This document shows, one piece after another, positions 14,984-24,144 of a stretch of DNA of 26,617 nucleotides. The stretch is from an uncultured Clostridium sp. (GTDB lineage: Bacteria; Bacillota; Clostridia; Clostridiales; Clostridiaceae). The position numbers were made by a program, and so were the translations under genes. Position 1 is the stretch's first letter; each line of letters starts with the position of its first letter. Location: assembly GCF_937920395.1 (NCBI RefSeq), contig NZ_CALEVF010000207.1:1-26617 (forward strand). Reading direction: 5' to 3'. The notes beneath the pieces were generated by a model. That model made no database searches. It saw only the letters and a program-made list of their open reading frames with translations, and was not told the origin of the DNA.

Positions 14984-16447
14984 CTATATATTATTTACGT
15001 TCTTCTTTAATTTTATTATAAATTTACAACCTTTATTTATATCCTGCACTAAAGTTATATTCCCCCCATGTTTTTCAATTATTGCTTTTGATATTGCAAG
15101 CCCAAGCCCCGTGCCACCACTTCTAGAATTTCTCGTAGTATCCACGCGTACAAACGGTTCAAAAATGTTACCTTGAGATTCTTTAGGTATTCCTATTCCA
15201 TTATCCTCAATAATAATTACAGCATCTTCATTATCTAATAAAAGTTTGATATTAATTGTAATACCCGGACTATTATATTTAATACTATTTAATAAAATGT
15301 TACTTAATGCTCTATCTAAGTTTTTTCTGTCGAAAGGAATTTCAACTTCATCTTCCGTAATAGTAAATTCATATAAAACACCCTTTTGCTCCATCATTGG
15401 AACATATCCAGCAATTAGTTCTCGTAAAAACTCGCCTATATCATGATTGCCTACATTTAGTTTATATTCTGTACTTTCAATTCGTGAAAATTCAAATAAA
15501 TCTTGAATTAGGTCATTAGCTCGTCTACTATTGTTATTAATAACTTTTAACAACTTATTCCTATCTTCTATATCAACATCATCATTCTCGAGTAAAAATT
15601 CAGAATACCCCAATATACTTGTTAATGGATTTTTTAAATCATGTGATATATCAAGGATCATTCTTTTCCTGTTATGTTCTGCCTTTTCCTTTAATAACTT
15701 CTCCTCTTGTATCTTTTCTGCCATTAAATTAAATGCATCCTTTAATTGACCAATTTCGTTTAAAGAATTAATTTCAACCCTTGTTGAATATTGTCCATTT
15801 TTTACAGTATTAACACCTTTTAAAAGTTTTTTTAATGGTTTTACAAATATCATTGATGTAAGTTTAGAATAAAGCACCATTGTAGATACTAAAAATATAA
15901 ATATTATAAATGGAAATATTGTTAAGAAGCTAAATCCATAATTCTTACGATTACTAACCTCTTCCAATTGCTTTTTATGTTCAAACCCCCACGTATAGGC
16001 ATCGAATATACTGTTTGGCATAGCTGTAATTAGTATGAACTCTTTTTTTGCACCATATTTACTAGAATAAAAATAACCATCCTTTAAATTATTAGTGATC
16101 ATATCATTATAATACTTCTGGGAGTATTTAAATCCCACTTTATGTTTACTACCATTTTCCATAATAATATTTAAGTTTTTATCAAGTACTTCAACATAAC
16201 CCTTATGTTTTATAAAATTTGTTACATTTATATCTTTATAATTTTGCTTTATAATATACTCCGCTGTGGCACTATCTGTCGGTAAATTTAAATAATTAGA
16301 AGAAAAATAGAATAATAAAGTTACCATCGTTAGCATGAATATTGCAATTAATATAATTGTAAATATAATGTAATTTTTTAATAATTGAGTAGCCATTTTC
16401 TTACTTTTAAAGTAAACTCCTATTTTTTTTAATTTTTTTCTATTCAT
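14984..16447 (-). CDS. Two-component sensor histidine kinase
   Basis: This 487-residue membrane kinase has a transmembrane helix at about 27-49 and another at 172-193, enclosing an extracellular sensor region of about 120 residues. A HAMP linker follows (about 195-248), then the phosphoacceptor helix with His269 in MILDISHDLKNPLTSILGYSE. The ATPase domain has the N-box ALSNILLNSIKYN, G1 EDNGIGIP and G2 GGTGLGLAI. The start ATG overlaps the upstream response regulator gene by 8 bases, so the two form one operon and a cognate pair. The external signal is unknown; relatives of this architecture in Firmicutes often sense cell-wall stress or antimicrobial peptides, which is inference here. Confidence 0.93.
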   Translation of the reverse strand: MNRKKLKKIGVYFKSKKMATQLLKNYIIFTIILIAIFMLTMVTLLFYFSSNYLNLPTDSATAEYIIKQNYKDINVTNFIKHKGYVEVLDKNLNIIMENGSKHKVGFKYSQKYYNDMITNNLKDGYFYSSKYGAKKEFILITAMPNSIFDAYTWGFEHKKQLEEVSNRKNYGFSFLTIFPFIIFIFLVSTMVLYSKLTSMIFVKPLKKLLKGVNTVKNGQYSTRVEINSLNEIGQLKDAFNLMAEKIQEEKLLKEKAEHNRKRMILDISHDLKNPLTSILGYSEFLLENDDVDIEDRNKLLKVINNNSRRANDLIQDLFEFSRIESTEYKLNVGNHDIGEFLRELIAGYVPMMEQKGVLYEFTITEDEVEIPFDRKNLDRALSNILLNSIKYNSPGITINIKLLLDNEDAVIIIEDNGIGIPKESQGNIFEPFVRVDTTRNSRSGGTGLGLAISKAIIEKHGGNITLVQDINKGCKFIIKLKKNVNNI

Positions 16448-17132
16448 TATGGTGTAACTCCATTTTATAACCTATACATCTTATTGTTTTTAAATATTTA
16501 GGATTCTTAGGGTCTTCTTCAATCTTTTCTCTAATATGGCTTATGTGTACCATAATAGTATTTGAGTCTCCATAATATGAATTGCACCATACTATTTCAT
16601 ATAGCTGCTTTTTAGTATATACCTTTCCTGGATTTTCTAAAATAAACTCTAATAACCTATATTCCTTTGGGTTTAAAGCTAAAGCTATATCGTTTTTATA
16701 AATACAACAACTATCCTTGTCTAGCCTTAACTCTCCAACAACTATTCCAGTTTTATGAGTTTTATTAGAGTATTTATAATAGCGTCGTAGCTGAGCCTTA
16801 ACACGCGCAACTATTTCGATAGGACTAAATGGTTTTATTACATAATCATCCGCTCCTAGCCCAAGACCAAGTATTTTATCAGCCTCTTCTTCCCTTGCAG
16901 TTATAAAAATCACTGGTATCTCACTAGTTTCTCTAATCTTTTTAAGAACTTTAAATCCATCAATTTTCGGAATCATAACATCAAGTAGTGCAATATCTAT
17001 ATCTTTATTCTCAAATATATCTAAAGCCTGAAGACCATCTTCTGCCGTGAAAATTTTATATCCTTCTTTTGCTAAATGAATTTCTAGCAATTCCCTTATA
17101 TCTTGTTCATCCTCTACAATTAAGATATTCAT
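16440..17132 (-). CDS. OmpR/PhoB-family response regulator
   Basis: This 230-residue DNA-binding regulator is partner of the overlapping kinase. The receiver domain (1-115) has acidic residues Glu7-Asp8, phosphoacceptor Asp51 in LLDVMIP, Thr78 and Lys100 in VIKPFSP. The winged-helix domain (about 130-228) contains LNPKEYRLLEFILENPGKVYTKKQLYE and the recognition-helix region DSNTIMVHISHIREKI, ending in IRCIGYKME. The start ATG 17132 follows GGGAGGGATG. It lies 81 bases after rlmH on the same strand. An obvious candidate target is the ABC-2 exporter cassette just beyond rlmH, but no operator could be identified by eye. Confidence 0.94.
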   Translation of the reverse strand: MNILIVEDEQDIRELLEIHLAKEGYKIFTAEDGLQALDIFENKDIDIALLDVMIPKIDGFKVLKKIRETSEIPVIFITAREEEADKILGLGLGADDYVIKPFSPIEIVARVKAQLRRYYKYSNKTHKTGIVVGELRLDKDSCCIYKNDIALALNPKEYRLLEFILENPGKVYTKKQLYEIVWCNSYYGDSNTIMVHISHIREKIEEDPKNPKYLKTIRCIGYKMELHHNE

Positions 17133-17213
17133 TATGCATCCCTCCCATCTTTATAAATTGTAACCTAAAAGTTTGCTTCAACTCAAATAATATGTTAACT
17201 CATACTATTTTCC

Positions 17214-17693
17214 CTACTTATGATATGGTTCACCACTTATTATTCTAAATCCTCTATAAATTTGTTCAAGTAGCATAACTCTAAATAACTGATGTGGAAA
17301 AGTCATCTTCGAAAAACATAGTTTATAATTAGACCTTTCTAATACGTCTTTAGACAAACCTAATGACCCTCCAATTACAAAGGCTATATTACTCTCCCCC
17401 CTCACTCCTAAATCCCTTATGTAATTTGAAAGCTCCTCTGAGGATATCATATTTCCCTTTAGCTCTAGAGCAATAACGAACATATTATCCTTTAAATTCT
17501 TAAGTATAGAATCTCCTTCTTTAGCTTTTATTAATATCTCTTCTTTTAACGAAGCATTATCCGGAGTTTTCTCATCACTTAACTCAATTATATTCAGTTT
17601 GCAATATCTGGATAATCTTTTGGTGTATTCATCTATAGCACTTTTTAGGTATTTTTCTTTTATTTTCCCTACACATATTATCGTTATGCTCAT
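17214..17693 (-). CDS. rlmH: 23S rRNA pseudouridine-1915 N3-methyltransferase
   Basis: This 159-residue SPOUT methyltransferase acts on pseudouridine 1915 of 23S rRNA in assembled ribosomes. It starts MSITIICVGKIKEKYLKSAIDEY at ATG 17693, with GGAGACT upstream. The trefoil-knot SAM site is seen in FVIGGSLGLSKDVLERSN (about 104-121) and SKMTFPHQLFRVMLLEQIYRGFRI, and the family-defining C-terminus GEPYHK is intact. Length is exactly that of the family. It lies between the ABC-2 cassette and the two-component genes on the same strand; in many Firmicutes rlmH sits near the walJ-type hydrolase gene, which here is about 4 kb upstream. Confidence 0.97.
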   Translation of the reverse strand: MSITIICVGKIKEKYLKSAIDEYTKRLSRYCKLNIIELSDEKTPDNASLKEEILIKAKEGDSILKNLKDNMFVIALELKGNMISSEELSNYIRDLGVRGESNIAFVIGGSLGLSKDVLERSNYKLCFSKMTFPHQLFRVMLLEQIYRGFRIISGEPYHK

Positions 17694-17750
17694 TCTAAGT
17701 CTCCTTTAGTTTTCTTGTATAACATTTTTCATACATATAACACATTATTA

Positions 17751-18548
17751 CTATATGCTCAAATCTCTCCTTTTATAAAACACATATGTGGTTTTTATCA
17801 TTGATAAAACAATTACAATTGATAGTATTACAAAACTCAATTGAAAACCACTTCCTAATATCAAATTCTTAGCTTCATAATACTTAAACGGTGTAAAATA
17901 TTTAAGATTTATGAGTTTACCATTTAAATCTATTACCATTGATAGTATATATGTAATTAAAAGAACGGCTGTTGAAATGGATGTCGCTGTTTTAGGATTC
18001 TTACTTACAGCAGCTATAGCTGTTGAAGTAAACATAAATATAAGTTGCATAACAAACATTCCAACCATTAACGTTATGATTTCACCGCTTACAGATTCAC
18101 CCTTGCTATATTTTCCCACTACTACGATTGAAGAAACTAAAGTGATAATATTAAATATTAAAATATTCATAAAAGCTGCTGCAAGCTTTGCTGTTATGAT
18201 TTTATTTCTTGAAATAGGTTTTGAAAATAAAAATTCTGCGGTTTTATCTCTTTCTTCCTTTGAAATTATATTAGCACCAAGCATAATCGCATGAATAGTT
18301 GCCATAAGCGCTAAGTATAAAAATAGCATTCCATAATAGCCACTAGCCTTTGACAAATCAAAAATACCTATACCAAAAAGTGTTTGCATAGATTTTGGCA
18401 TTTGTGCAAATAAATCATTCATTGATTGACCAGAGGATGATAATGCAACATATTTACCCATGCCGGCTACAACCATAAATATTATACCAACAGCCCATAT
18501 GATAAGTACATTTCTATGAGCCTTCATTTCTACAATAAACACATTCAT
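17751..18548 (-). CDS. ABC-2 type transporter permease (second of the cassette)
   Basis: This 265-residue membrane protein has about six helices. It starts at ATG 18548, preceded by AGGAGG. The pattern of a short cytoplasmic N-terminus, a helix at about 13-33, then a TIHAIMLGANIISKEERDKTAEFLFSKPISRNKII segment is typical of ABC-2 permeases of the BcrB/NatB/YhaP type, where the ISKE..KTAEFLxxKPxxR stretch couples to the ATPase. It has the same length as the next permease upstream and clear similarity in this segment (ISKEVRGKTADFLLTRPVTRR there), so the two arose by duplication and likely form a heterodimer. Substrate is unknown. Confidence 0.85.
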   Translation of the reverse strand: MNVFIVEMKAHRNVLIIWAVGIIFMVVAGMGKYVALSSSGQSMNDLFAQMPKSMQTLFGIGIFDLSKASGYYGMLFLYLALMATIHAIMLGANIISKEERDKTAEFLFSKPISRNKIITAKLAAAFMNILIFNIITLVSSIVVVGKYSKGESVSGEIITLMVGMFVMQLIFMFTSTAIAAVSKNPKTATSISTAVLLITYILSMVIDLNGKLINLKYFTPFKYYEAKNLILGSGFQLSFVILSIVIVLSMIKTTYVFYKRRDLSI

Positions 18549-18607
18549 AAAATAACCTCCTGTTAATATTCCTAATTATCTGTAATCGCTATAAATCACA
18601 CCAGTAT

Positions 18608-19405
18608 CTAAGCAGCATGAACATCTTTTTTAGAGTATATAAGATAACTGCTAGTAATTGCCAAAGCAATAAATACTATTCCTACTATGATAAATGAAAC
18701 TTCATAACTAGAATTTTTCAAAATATATGTTGTATCAAAATACTTAAATGGTGTTATATATCTCATATTGTTATCACCTAATGTCGCTGCAAACATACCT
18801 ATAACGAAAAATGAAAATACCGTCCCAAGAGATATTGGCAATACTGATTTAATTTTAGGAATTAAAACAGAAATTATAATTCCTAAAGCAAGAAACATGA
18901 GTTGAATAAAAAATAATGTAATAGAAATCATAAAAAATATTTTATAACTGTATTTTTCTGTTGCTACAAGTGACACCATAAAGCTAGAAGCTATAAAGTA
19001 AGCTACATTCGTAATTACAAGGCAACATAAAGATGCCAAAAGTTTTGATGTCATTATCGCCCTTCGAGTAACTGGTCTAGTTAAAAGAAAATCTGCAGTT
19101 TTGCCTCTAACCTCCTTTGATATAATTGAGGTTCCTAAATTCATAGCCTGAATAGCGCCACAGAGTGTTATATATAAAAACATATATGAATAAAAACCTA
19201 AAACAGAAGATATGCTATCTATAGAGAATCCCATGGCTTTTCTTATTGGCTCTGGAAAGCCTTTCATAACTTCTTTAAACGCGTCGGCTTCCTTTGAAAA
19301 AGAAGGAAACATCGTAAGAAATAGAACAACAAGAGTTACTAAAGAAATAGTCCATATAACAGTAGACTTTCTGTAAGCCTTAAGTTCATGAATAAACATA
19401 TTCAT
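18608..19405 (-). CDS. ABC-2 type transporter permease (first of the cassette)
   Basis: This 265-residue, six-helix membrane protein has ATG at 19405 with GGAGGAGT upstream, only five bases after the ATPase stop, so translation is probably coupled. It contains MNLGTSIISKEVRGKTADFLLTRPVTRRAIMTSK (about 90-123), the cytoplasmic coupling segment of ABC-2 permeases. It pairs with the similar permease 59 bases downstream and the ATPase upstream. Exporters of this design remove antimicrobial peptides or other amphiphiles, or move sodium; which applies here cannot be read from the sequence. Confidence 0.85.
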   Translation of the reverse strand: MNMFIHELKAYRKSTVIWTISLVTLVVLFLTMFPSFSKEADAFKEVMKGFPEPIRKAMGFSIDSISSVLGFYSYMFLYITLCGAIQAMNLGTSIISKEVRGKTADFLLTRPVTRRAIMTSKLLASLCCLVITNVAYFIASSFMVSLVATEKYSYKIFFMISITLFFIQLMFLALGIIISVLIPKIKSVLPISLGTVFSFFVIGMFAATLGDNNMRYITPFKYFDTTYILKNSSYEVSFIIVGIVFIALAITSSYLIYSKKDVHAA

Positions 19406-19410
19406 ATCTT

Positions 19411-20295
19411 TTACTCCTCCTTCTCATAATAATGCATAAATATTTCTTCAAGATCTGGTTCTTCAATCCAAATATTTTTTATTTCTGTCTCTGAAATTTT
19501 TTTTATAATAGAATTAATATTTCCACTAAATATAAAACTTGCTATATTACCATTTATCTCTAAATTACTCACTCCACTGAACTTAAAGTAATTATTATCT
19601 ATTTTCGACTTCATCTCTATTTTGAACTTCTTATGATTATTTTCTTGTAATGTACTAATCTTATCAAGCTTTATTATTTTACCTTCTTTAATAATTGCAA
19701 CGCGGTCACATAATCTCTGGACTTCACTTAGAATATGAGAAGAAAGTAATATTGTAGCACCCTTTTTATTCTCCTCCTCAAGGAGTTCAAAAAACTTTTG
19801 TTGCATAAGTGGGTCGAGTCCACTAGTAGGTTCATCAAGTATTATAAGTTTAGGTGAATGTAATAGCCCTTGAACAATGCCAACTTTCTTTTTATTACCT
19901 AAGGATAAATCATCTATTTTTTTATTAAGATCAAGATTCATTATTTGTGATAATTCTACAATTCTTTTACTACAATCCTTCTTGTAAAAGCTAGCTGAAT
20001 ACTTTAATAAATCTATAACCTTCATATTATCATAATAAAAAATTTCTGATGGCAAATACCCTATTTCCGCTCGAATCTCAGGGCCAAACTCTATGCAGTC
20101 CTTACCAAAAATAGTAGCGCTACCACTAGTTGGATAAATAAGAGCTAGCAAAGTTCTTATAGTTGTAGACTTTCCTGCACCATTAGGTCCGATAAATCCA
20201 AAAATTTCTCCTTGCTTAACATTAAAACTCACATCTGTAATCCCTCTTGATTTACCATAATTTTTAGTCAAATTCTTAATTTCAATAACATTCAT
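19411..20295 (-). CDS. ABC transporter ATP-binding protein of an ABC-2 exporter
   Basis: This 294-residue protein has Walker A GPNGAGKST (residues 36-44), an LSLGNKKK signature (130-137, variant of LSGGQ typical of the CcmA/NatA-like exporter branch), Walker B LIILDE (150-155) followed by PTSGLDP, and a switch His in SSHILSEVQ. The C-terminal 80 residues, ending IWIEEPDLEEIFMHYYEKEE, are the extension seen in this exporter branch. The start ATG 20295 follows AGGGGGC. It is the first gene of a three-gene cassette with two permeases, preceded by a likely terminator at 20371-20412, which suggests the cassette has its own promoter. Confidence 0.92.
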   Translation of the reverse strand: MNVIEIKNLTKNYGKSRGITDVSFNVKQGEIFGFIGPNGAGKSTTIRTLLALIYPTSGSATIFGKDCIEFGPEIRAEIGYLPSEIFYYDNMKVIDLLKYSASFYKKDCSKRIVELSQIMNLDLNKKIDDLSLGNKKKVGIVQGLLHSPKLIILDEPTSGLDPLMQQKFFELLEEENKKGATILLSSHILSEVQRLCDRVAIIKEGKIIKLDKISTLQENNHKKFKIEMKSKIDNNYFKFSGVSNLEINGNIASFIFSGNINSIIKKISETEIKNIWIEEPDLEEIFMHYYEKEE

Positions 20296-20370
20296 TAATA
20301 AGCCCCCTTATACATGATGCGTTTTTTAAATTAATTAATAATAAGCTCTGAAGAATAATCATAGATAAAT

Positions 20371-20412
20371 AAAAAAGTAACAAACCTTGTCCCAAAGGCA
20401 AAGTCCATTACT
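20371..20412 (-). terminator. Candidate terminator after the SEC-C gene
   Basis: On the minus strand AGTAA...TTACT encloses an inner stem CCTT-TGGGAC-AAGG and is followed by TTTTTT. The stem is interrupted, so strength is uncertain. It would separate the SEC-C gene from the ABC-2 cassette. Confidence 0.45.
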
Positions 20413-20455
20413 ATCATTTGTTTGTTTTTAATTTTCTTATATAATTAAACTAAAA

Positions 20456-20953
20456 TTATTTTCCACAACACTTCTTATATTTCTTTCCGCTTCCACAAGG
20501 ACATGGATCATTTCTTCCAACTTTATCATTATTAACTACCGTTTTAGAATCTCTATATGATATTTGAATTTCTTTTCTTTTTTCTTTTGAAAAAATACCT
20601 TCCCATTGAGGAAGTTCATATAAATAATCGGCTTTTGCATCTAACATATTAAAATAAAGTTTTTCATAATCTACTTTTAAATTAACTTCTGTGTCACTTT
20701 CAGTTTCTTCTAATTGTACAGGTTCTAAAAGACTATCATTTATTCCATCAGTAAACCCCATAAAATATATGTTAGATACTTCAAAGTGTTTAGCAAGCTC
20801 TTCCATTGTACCCTCTACCTTATCTGTATGGTTTGCTAATAATTTAGTATAAATACGTCTTTCTATTTCACCATAGTCATGCCAAAACGCCTCTTCTCCT
20901 CTACGTTTAACATAATCAACCACCATATCTGTCCACTCTTTATATAAACTCAT
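20456..20953 (-). CDS. SEC-C motif protein of unknown function
   Basis: This 165-residue cytoplasmic protein has ATG at 20953. The C-terminus is a complete SEC-C zinc site, [18 protein letters not shown], similar to the one that ends SecA; two Cys pairs bind the metal. The N-terminal 125 residues are helical and acidic ([48 protein letters not shown]) and match clostridial SEC-C proteins in which the zinc motif follows a helical domain, sometimes annotated as SecA-related though no ATPase part exists. It is located between the GerMN lipoprotein gene and the ABC-2 cassette. The role is unknown; the motif suggests protein or ribosome binding. Confidence 0.85.
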   Translation of the reverse strand: MSLYKEWTDMVVDYVKRRGEEAFWHDYGEIERRIYTKLLANHTDKVEGTMEELAKHFEVSNIYFMGFTDGINDSLLEPVQLEETESDTEVNLKVDYEKLYFNMLDAKADYLYELPQWEGIFSKEKRKEIQISYRDSKTVVNNDKVGRNDPCPCGSGKKYKKCCGK

Positions 20954-21076
20954 ATTCTATTCTCCTTCAAATCATAATATATTTATTATATCCCATTATT
21001 ATAATAAAAAATTCGCTAATATTTAAAATATACGTTTAATCCTCATAATTTAATATATTTGTTTATTTTTTACTAT

Positions 21077-21640
21077 CTATTTCTTTAATAGTATTAATCC
21101 TTCTTTACTAAAAGGCTTAGATATATCATAGTTTCCACCTATAGTATCAATATCATTATTCTCAAGCGTCATTTTAATTTTTTTTACAGACGATAATTGA
21201 GTTAATGATGCTGCTATACTTTGAAGGCAACTTTTTTCTTTCGCCTCTGACATATTTACTTTAGCTTCTTTGCTTAAATTTACATAAGCAATATTATCTT
21301 TAATTGAAAAACTAAGCAATCTAGTTTCCCTCGGAAGTATTGGTTTTAGTTCACTTTTTACAGTAGGCCCTTTTATAAGTTCCTGCATGATAGTCTCACC
21401 AATGAGTTCTTCCTTGTTAACAAGTCTCTCATCTTTAACCACTTTCACTGTAGACCCATCTTTAGTCCCATCAAAATAAATACCCAATTGAATAAAGCCA
21501 TCTTTTTCTAGAGGTAGTTTTAGATTTTCAAGTTTTTCTTTATTGGTGACGCTCTTCGCATCTTTTTCTTCGCACCCTGAAAATGCAACTGTTGAAGCAA
21601 CTAGAATAGAACATAGTAATATTGGAATTGCTTTTTTCAT
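21077..21640 (-). CDS. GerMN-domain lipoprotein
   Basis: This 187-residue protein starts at ATG 21640 with AAAGGAGAGG upstream. It begins with a lipoprotein signal (MKKAIPILLCSILVASTVAF then SGC, Cys23 lipidated). Residues about 45-185 form a GerMN domain: LGIYFDGTKDGSTVKVVKDER, LIGETIMQELIKGP, LPRETRLLSFSIKDNIAYVNLSKE. GerMN domains occur in GerM, needed in Bacillus for sporulation and germination and for holding the SpoIIQ-SpoIIIAH complex, and in other envelope lipoproteins. It follows the walJ-like gene by 76 bases in the murA group, consistent with an envelope role. With a single GerMN domain (GerM of Bacillus has two) a direct GerM orthology is not claimed. Confidence 0.87.
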   Translation of the reverse strand: MKKAIPILLCSILVASTVAFSGCEEKDAKSVTNKEKLENLKLPLEKDGFIQLGIYFDGTKDGSTVKVVKDERLVNKEELIGETIMQELIKGPTVKSELKPILPRETRLLSFSIKDNIAYVNLSKEAKVNMSEAKEKSCLQSIAASLTQLSSVKKIKMTLENNDIDTIGGNYDISKPFSKEGLILLKK

Positions 21641-21716
21641 ATTTGACCTCTCCTTTAATAATTCACTAAAGTTTTGAATCTACCGAGGTAGTAATATCTA
21701 TTCTTCTTAAATACAA

Positions 21717-22502
21717 TTAAAATTCAATTAGATTACTTGGCATATCTCTTTTTGCTAAATTCAAAGAAATATCCTTACCTATATCAATATTATTTTCTTT
21801 AAGAATATTAACCACTGTCTGATAAGCCAAATCCGGAAAATTATTTGTTTTACTTAAGTGACCTAAAATTATATGTTTATGTTTATTGCTCATTGTATCC
21901 ACTATAGCTTGTCCACATGCATCATTAGATAAATGACCTACATCACTTAATATTCTTCTTTTTAATGAATATGGATATGGACCGAATTTCACCATTTCTA
22001 CATCATGGTTACTCTCAAGTAAAACCACATCAGCATCTTTTATTATATTCTTTACTTCCTCTGAAAAGTAACCTAAATCAGTAGCTATACAGGCTTTCTT
22101 TTCCCCAGTATATAAAGCATACCCTATAGGTGCTGCTGCATCATGTGATAATTTATAATTTGTTATGTGCATATCCATTATATCCACAGAATTCTTATTT
22201 ATAATTCTTATATTATCTTCTTTTATGTTCCCTATTTTACTCTCCATAGCTTTCCAAGTGTCTTCATTTGCGTAAATCGGTATATTATATCTTCTTGAAA
22301 CAATACCTGCACCCTTTATGTGGTCAGAGTGTTCATGAGTAATAAAAATACCATCGAGATCATTAGGGTTTTGATTTATATATTTAAGTGCACCTTCAAT
22401 ACTTTTCCCCGGCATACCTGCATCAATTAGAATTTTTGTATTTTGTGACGCTACAAATATACTATTTCCACTACTTCCACTATATAATGGACAAAAAATC
22501 AT
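21717..22502 (-). CDS. walJ: MBL-fold hydrolase, WalJ/YycJ-like
   Basis: This 261-residue cytoplasmic metallo-beta-lactamase-fold protein starts at ATG 22502. It has FITHEHSDHIKGA with His56, His58, Asp60 and His61 as metal ligands, a leading PLYSGSSGNSIFV (residues 5-17) characteristic of YycJ/WalJ, a TDLG motif, LLESNHD and the late His in ILGHLSKTNN. WalJ is linked to the WalRK cell-wall and replication-division control system and resembles a 5'-3' nuclease. No walRK genes are present in the window; the gene follows murA by 25 bases and is probably co-transcribed with it. The symbol is by family, not by proven orthology. Confidence 0.9.
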   Translation of the reverse strand: MIFCPLYSGSSGNSIFVASQNTKILIDAGMPGKSIEGALKYINQNPNDLDGIFITHEHSDHIKGAGIVSRRYNIPIYANEDTWKAMESKIGNIKEDNIRIINKNSVDIMDMHITNYKLSHDAAAPIGYALYTGEKKACIATDLGYFSEEVKNIIKDADVVLLESNHDVEMVKFGPYPYSLKRRILSDVGHLSNDACGQAIVDTMSNKHKHIILGHLSKTNNFPDLAYQTVVNILKENNIDIGKDISLNLAKRDMPSNLIEF

Positions 22503-22527
22503 AATTATCTCCTTTAATTTAAAATTG

Positions 22528-23784
22528 TTATATAGTAACTCTCTTTATGTCTGCACCTATGTTTCTAAATTTTTCTTCTATATTTGGGTATCCTCTATCA
22601 ATATGTTCTATACCTAGGATTTCTGTGGTACCTTCTGCTATAAGCCCCGCAATAACTAAAGCTGCTCCTGCTCTTAAATCTGATGCAACAACAACCGTTC
22701 CTACAAGTTTCTTTACTCCATCCACTGTAGCAACGCTTCCATCTACTTTTATATGCGCGCCCATTTTGTTTAGCTGTTCTACATGTTTAAATCTAGATTC
22801 CCAAATACTCTCGTTAATTATACTTCTTCCCTCTGAAACACATAGTAGTGTATTCATTGGTTGTTGAACATCCGTTGGAAAACCTGGATAAGGCAAAGTT
22901 TTAATATTTACAGCCTTTAGTCTTCCATTTGCCTTAACAGTAACACTGTCCCCACCGTCAGTCACCTCTGCTCCCATTTCTATAAGTTTTGCAGAAATTG
23001 ATTCAAGATGTTTTGGAATAACATTATTTACAGTTACTTCTCCACCACAAGCAGCAGCTGCTATCATAAATGTACCTGCCTCAATTTGATCTGGAATTAC
23101 ACTATAAGTACATCCTGTCAATTCCTCAACACCTATAATTCTTATAACGTCCGTACCTGCACCTTTAATATTTGCTCCCATAGAGTTTAAAAAATTGGCC
23201 ACGTCAACAACATGTGGTTCTTTTGCAGAATTTTCTAAAATAGTCGTTCCTTCTGCAAGAGTCGCAGCAGTCATTACATTTATTGTTGCGCCTACACTAA
23301 CAACATCGAAATAAATACTAGTCCCTATTAACTTGTCAGCCTCAACATTTACTGCTCCATTTTCGATAGTCACCGTTGCACCAAGGGCCTCAAACCCTTT
23401 TATATGTTGATCTATTGGTCTAGCACCTATTGGACAACCACCTGGAAGTGCTACTCTAGCTTTTTTAAATCTGGCTAAAAGTGCACCAATCAAATAATAG
23501 GATGCTCTCATTTTTCTTACATCCTCTGTATTAGCATCTATACTAGTTATACTTGTACTATCTATTGTAACTGAATCTTTTTCTCTTTTAATTTCACAAC
23601 CTAAGTTTTCTAATATTCTTTCAATACAATTTACATCTTCTATATCTGGAATATTTTCAATGATACATTTACCCTTACTTGCTATTATAGCTACTGGTAA
23701 AATTGCTACTGCCGCATTTTTTGCACCACTTATTTCCACTTGACCAAGGATACGTCGACCCCCGTTAATTACCAATTTATCCAT
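22528..23784 (-). CDS. murA: UDP-N-acetylglucosamine 1-carboxyvinyltransferase
   Basis: This 418-residue enzyme transfers enolpyruvate from PEP to UDP-GlcNAc, the first committed step of peptidoglycan synthesis. It has Lys22 and Asn23 in [12 protein letters not shown], the catalytic fosfomycin-reactive Cys117 in [15 protein letters not shown], and the conserved [14 protein letters not shown] loop with its catalytic Asp. Full length, no truncation. The start ATG 23784 lies in the first reading position with a candidate extended -10 promoter at 23847-23855. Firmicutes carry two paralogues (MurAA and MurAB/MurZ); the sequence alone does not tell which this is. It heads the series of minus-strand envelope genes. 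Confidence 0.96.
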   Translation of the reverse strand: MDKLVINGGRRILGQVEISGAKNAAVAILPVAIIASKGKCIIENIPDIEDVNCIERILENLGCEIKREKDSVTIDSTSITSIDANTEDVRKMRASYYLIGALLARFKKARVALPGGCPIGARPIDQHIKGFEALGATVTIENGAVNVEADKLIGTSIYFDVVSVGATINVMTAATLAEGTTILENSAKEPHVVDVANFLNSMGANIKGAGTDVIRIIGVEELTGCTYSVIPDQIEAGTFMIAAAACGGEVTVNNVIPKHLESISAKLIEMGAEVTDGGDSVTVKANGRLKAVNIKTLPYPGFPTDVQQPMNTLLCVSEGRSIINESIWESRFKHVEQLNKMGAHIKVDGSVATVDGVKKLVGTVVVASDLRAGAALVIAGLIAEGTTEILGIEHIDRGYPNIEEKFRNIGADIKRVTI

Positions 23785-23846
23785 ATTTGTATCATCCTCA
23801 CTATACCTTATATATTAAGTATTTTTATTTTTATACATATAATTCA

Positions 23847-23855
23847 ATTATACCA
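23847..23855 (-). promoter_or_regulatory. Candidate extended -10 promoter for murA
   Basis: On the minus strand TGG-TATAAT (TATAAT at 23847-23852) lies 62 bases upstream of the murA start. No good -35 hexamer stands at 17 bases, but the extended TG can compensate. Confidence 0.4.
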
Positions 23856-23949
23856 TACCTACATTATATTCTAGCACTTATTTCAAAAATGTGGTGTAAT
23901 ATTATTATGTTTAACACAATATTTATAATTTTTATTTATAAAACATAAA

Positions 23950-23976
23950 AATCACCCGCATAAAACACGGGTGATT
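23950..23976 (-). terminator. Intrinsic terminator of the DUF1540 gene
   Basis: AATCACCCG (23950-23958) pairs with CGGGTGATT (23968-23976) around a nine-base loop, followed on the minus strand by TTTTATGTTTTAT. It starts 7 bases after the DUF1540 stop codon. Confidence 0.75.
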
Positions 23977-23982
23977 CTTATA

Positions 23983-24144
23983 TTATCTCATTGTCTTAAA
24001 ACTACCACAGTCTGTACATTCTAGTGTTTTAGCAACACTTTCATGTTTTACAACATCAATTTTGTTTAAAGTACAAAAATTGTCATCTTTACAATGATAT
24101 TCACATTCGCTTACTACACACCCTATACTATTATTATGCTCCAT
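23983..24144 (-). CDS. DUF1540 Cys-rich small protein
   Basis: This 53-residue protein begins MEHNNSIGCVVSECEYHCKD at ATG 24144, preceded by GGAGGTG at 6-8 bases spacing. It contains six Cys: Cys9, Cys14, Cys18 and Cys24 form the DUF1540 pattern (CxxxxCxxxC...C followed by TLNKIDV), and Cys43 and Cys46 in ECTDCGSF form a second pair near the C-terminus. Such proteins occur in spore-forming Firmicutes, are short and probably bind zinc or another metal; a few are sporulation-linked. It is flanked by its own terminator and transcribed towards murA. It is short enough to be missed by an ORF scan with a length cutoff. Confidence 0.85.
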   Translation of the reverse strand: MEHNNSIGCVVSECEYHCKDDNFCTLNKIDVVKHESVAKTLECTDCGSFKTMR

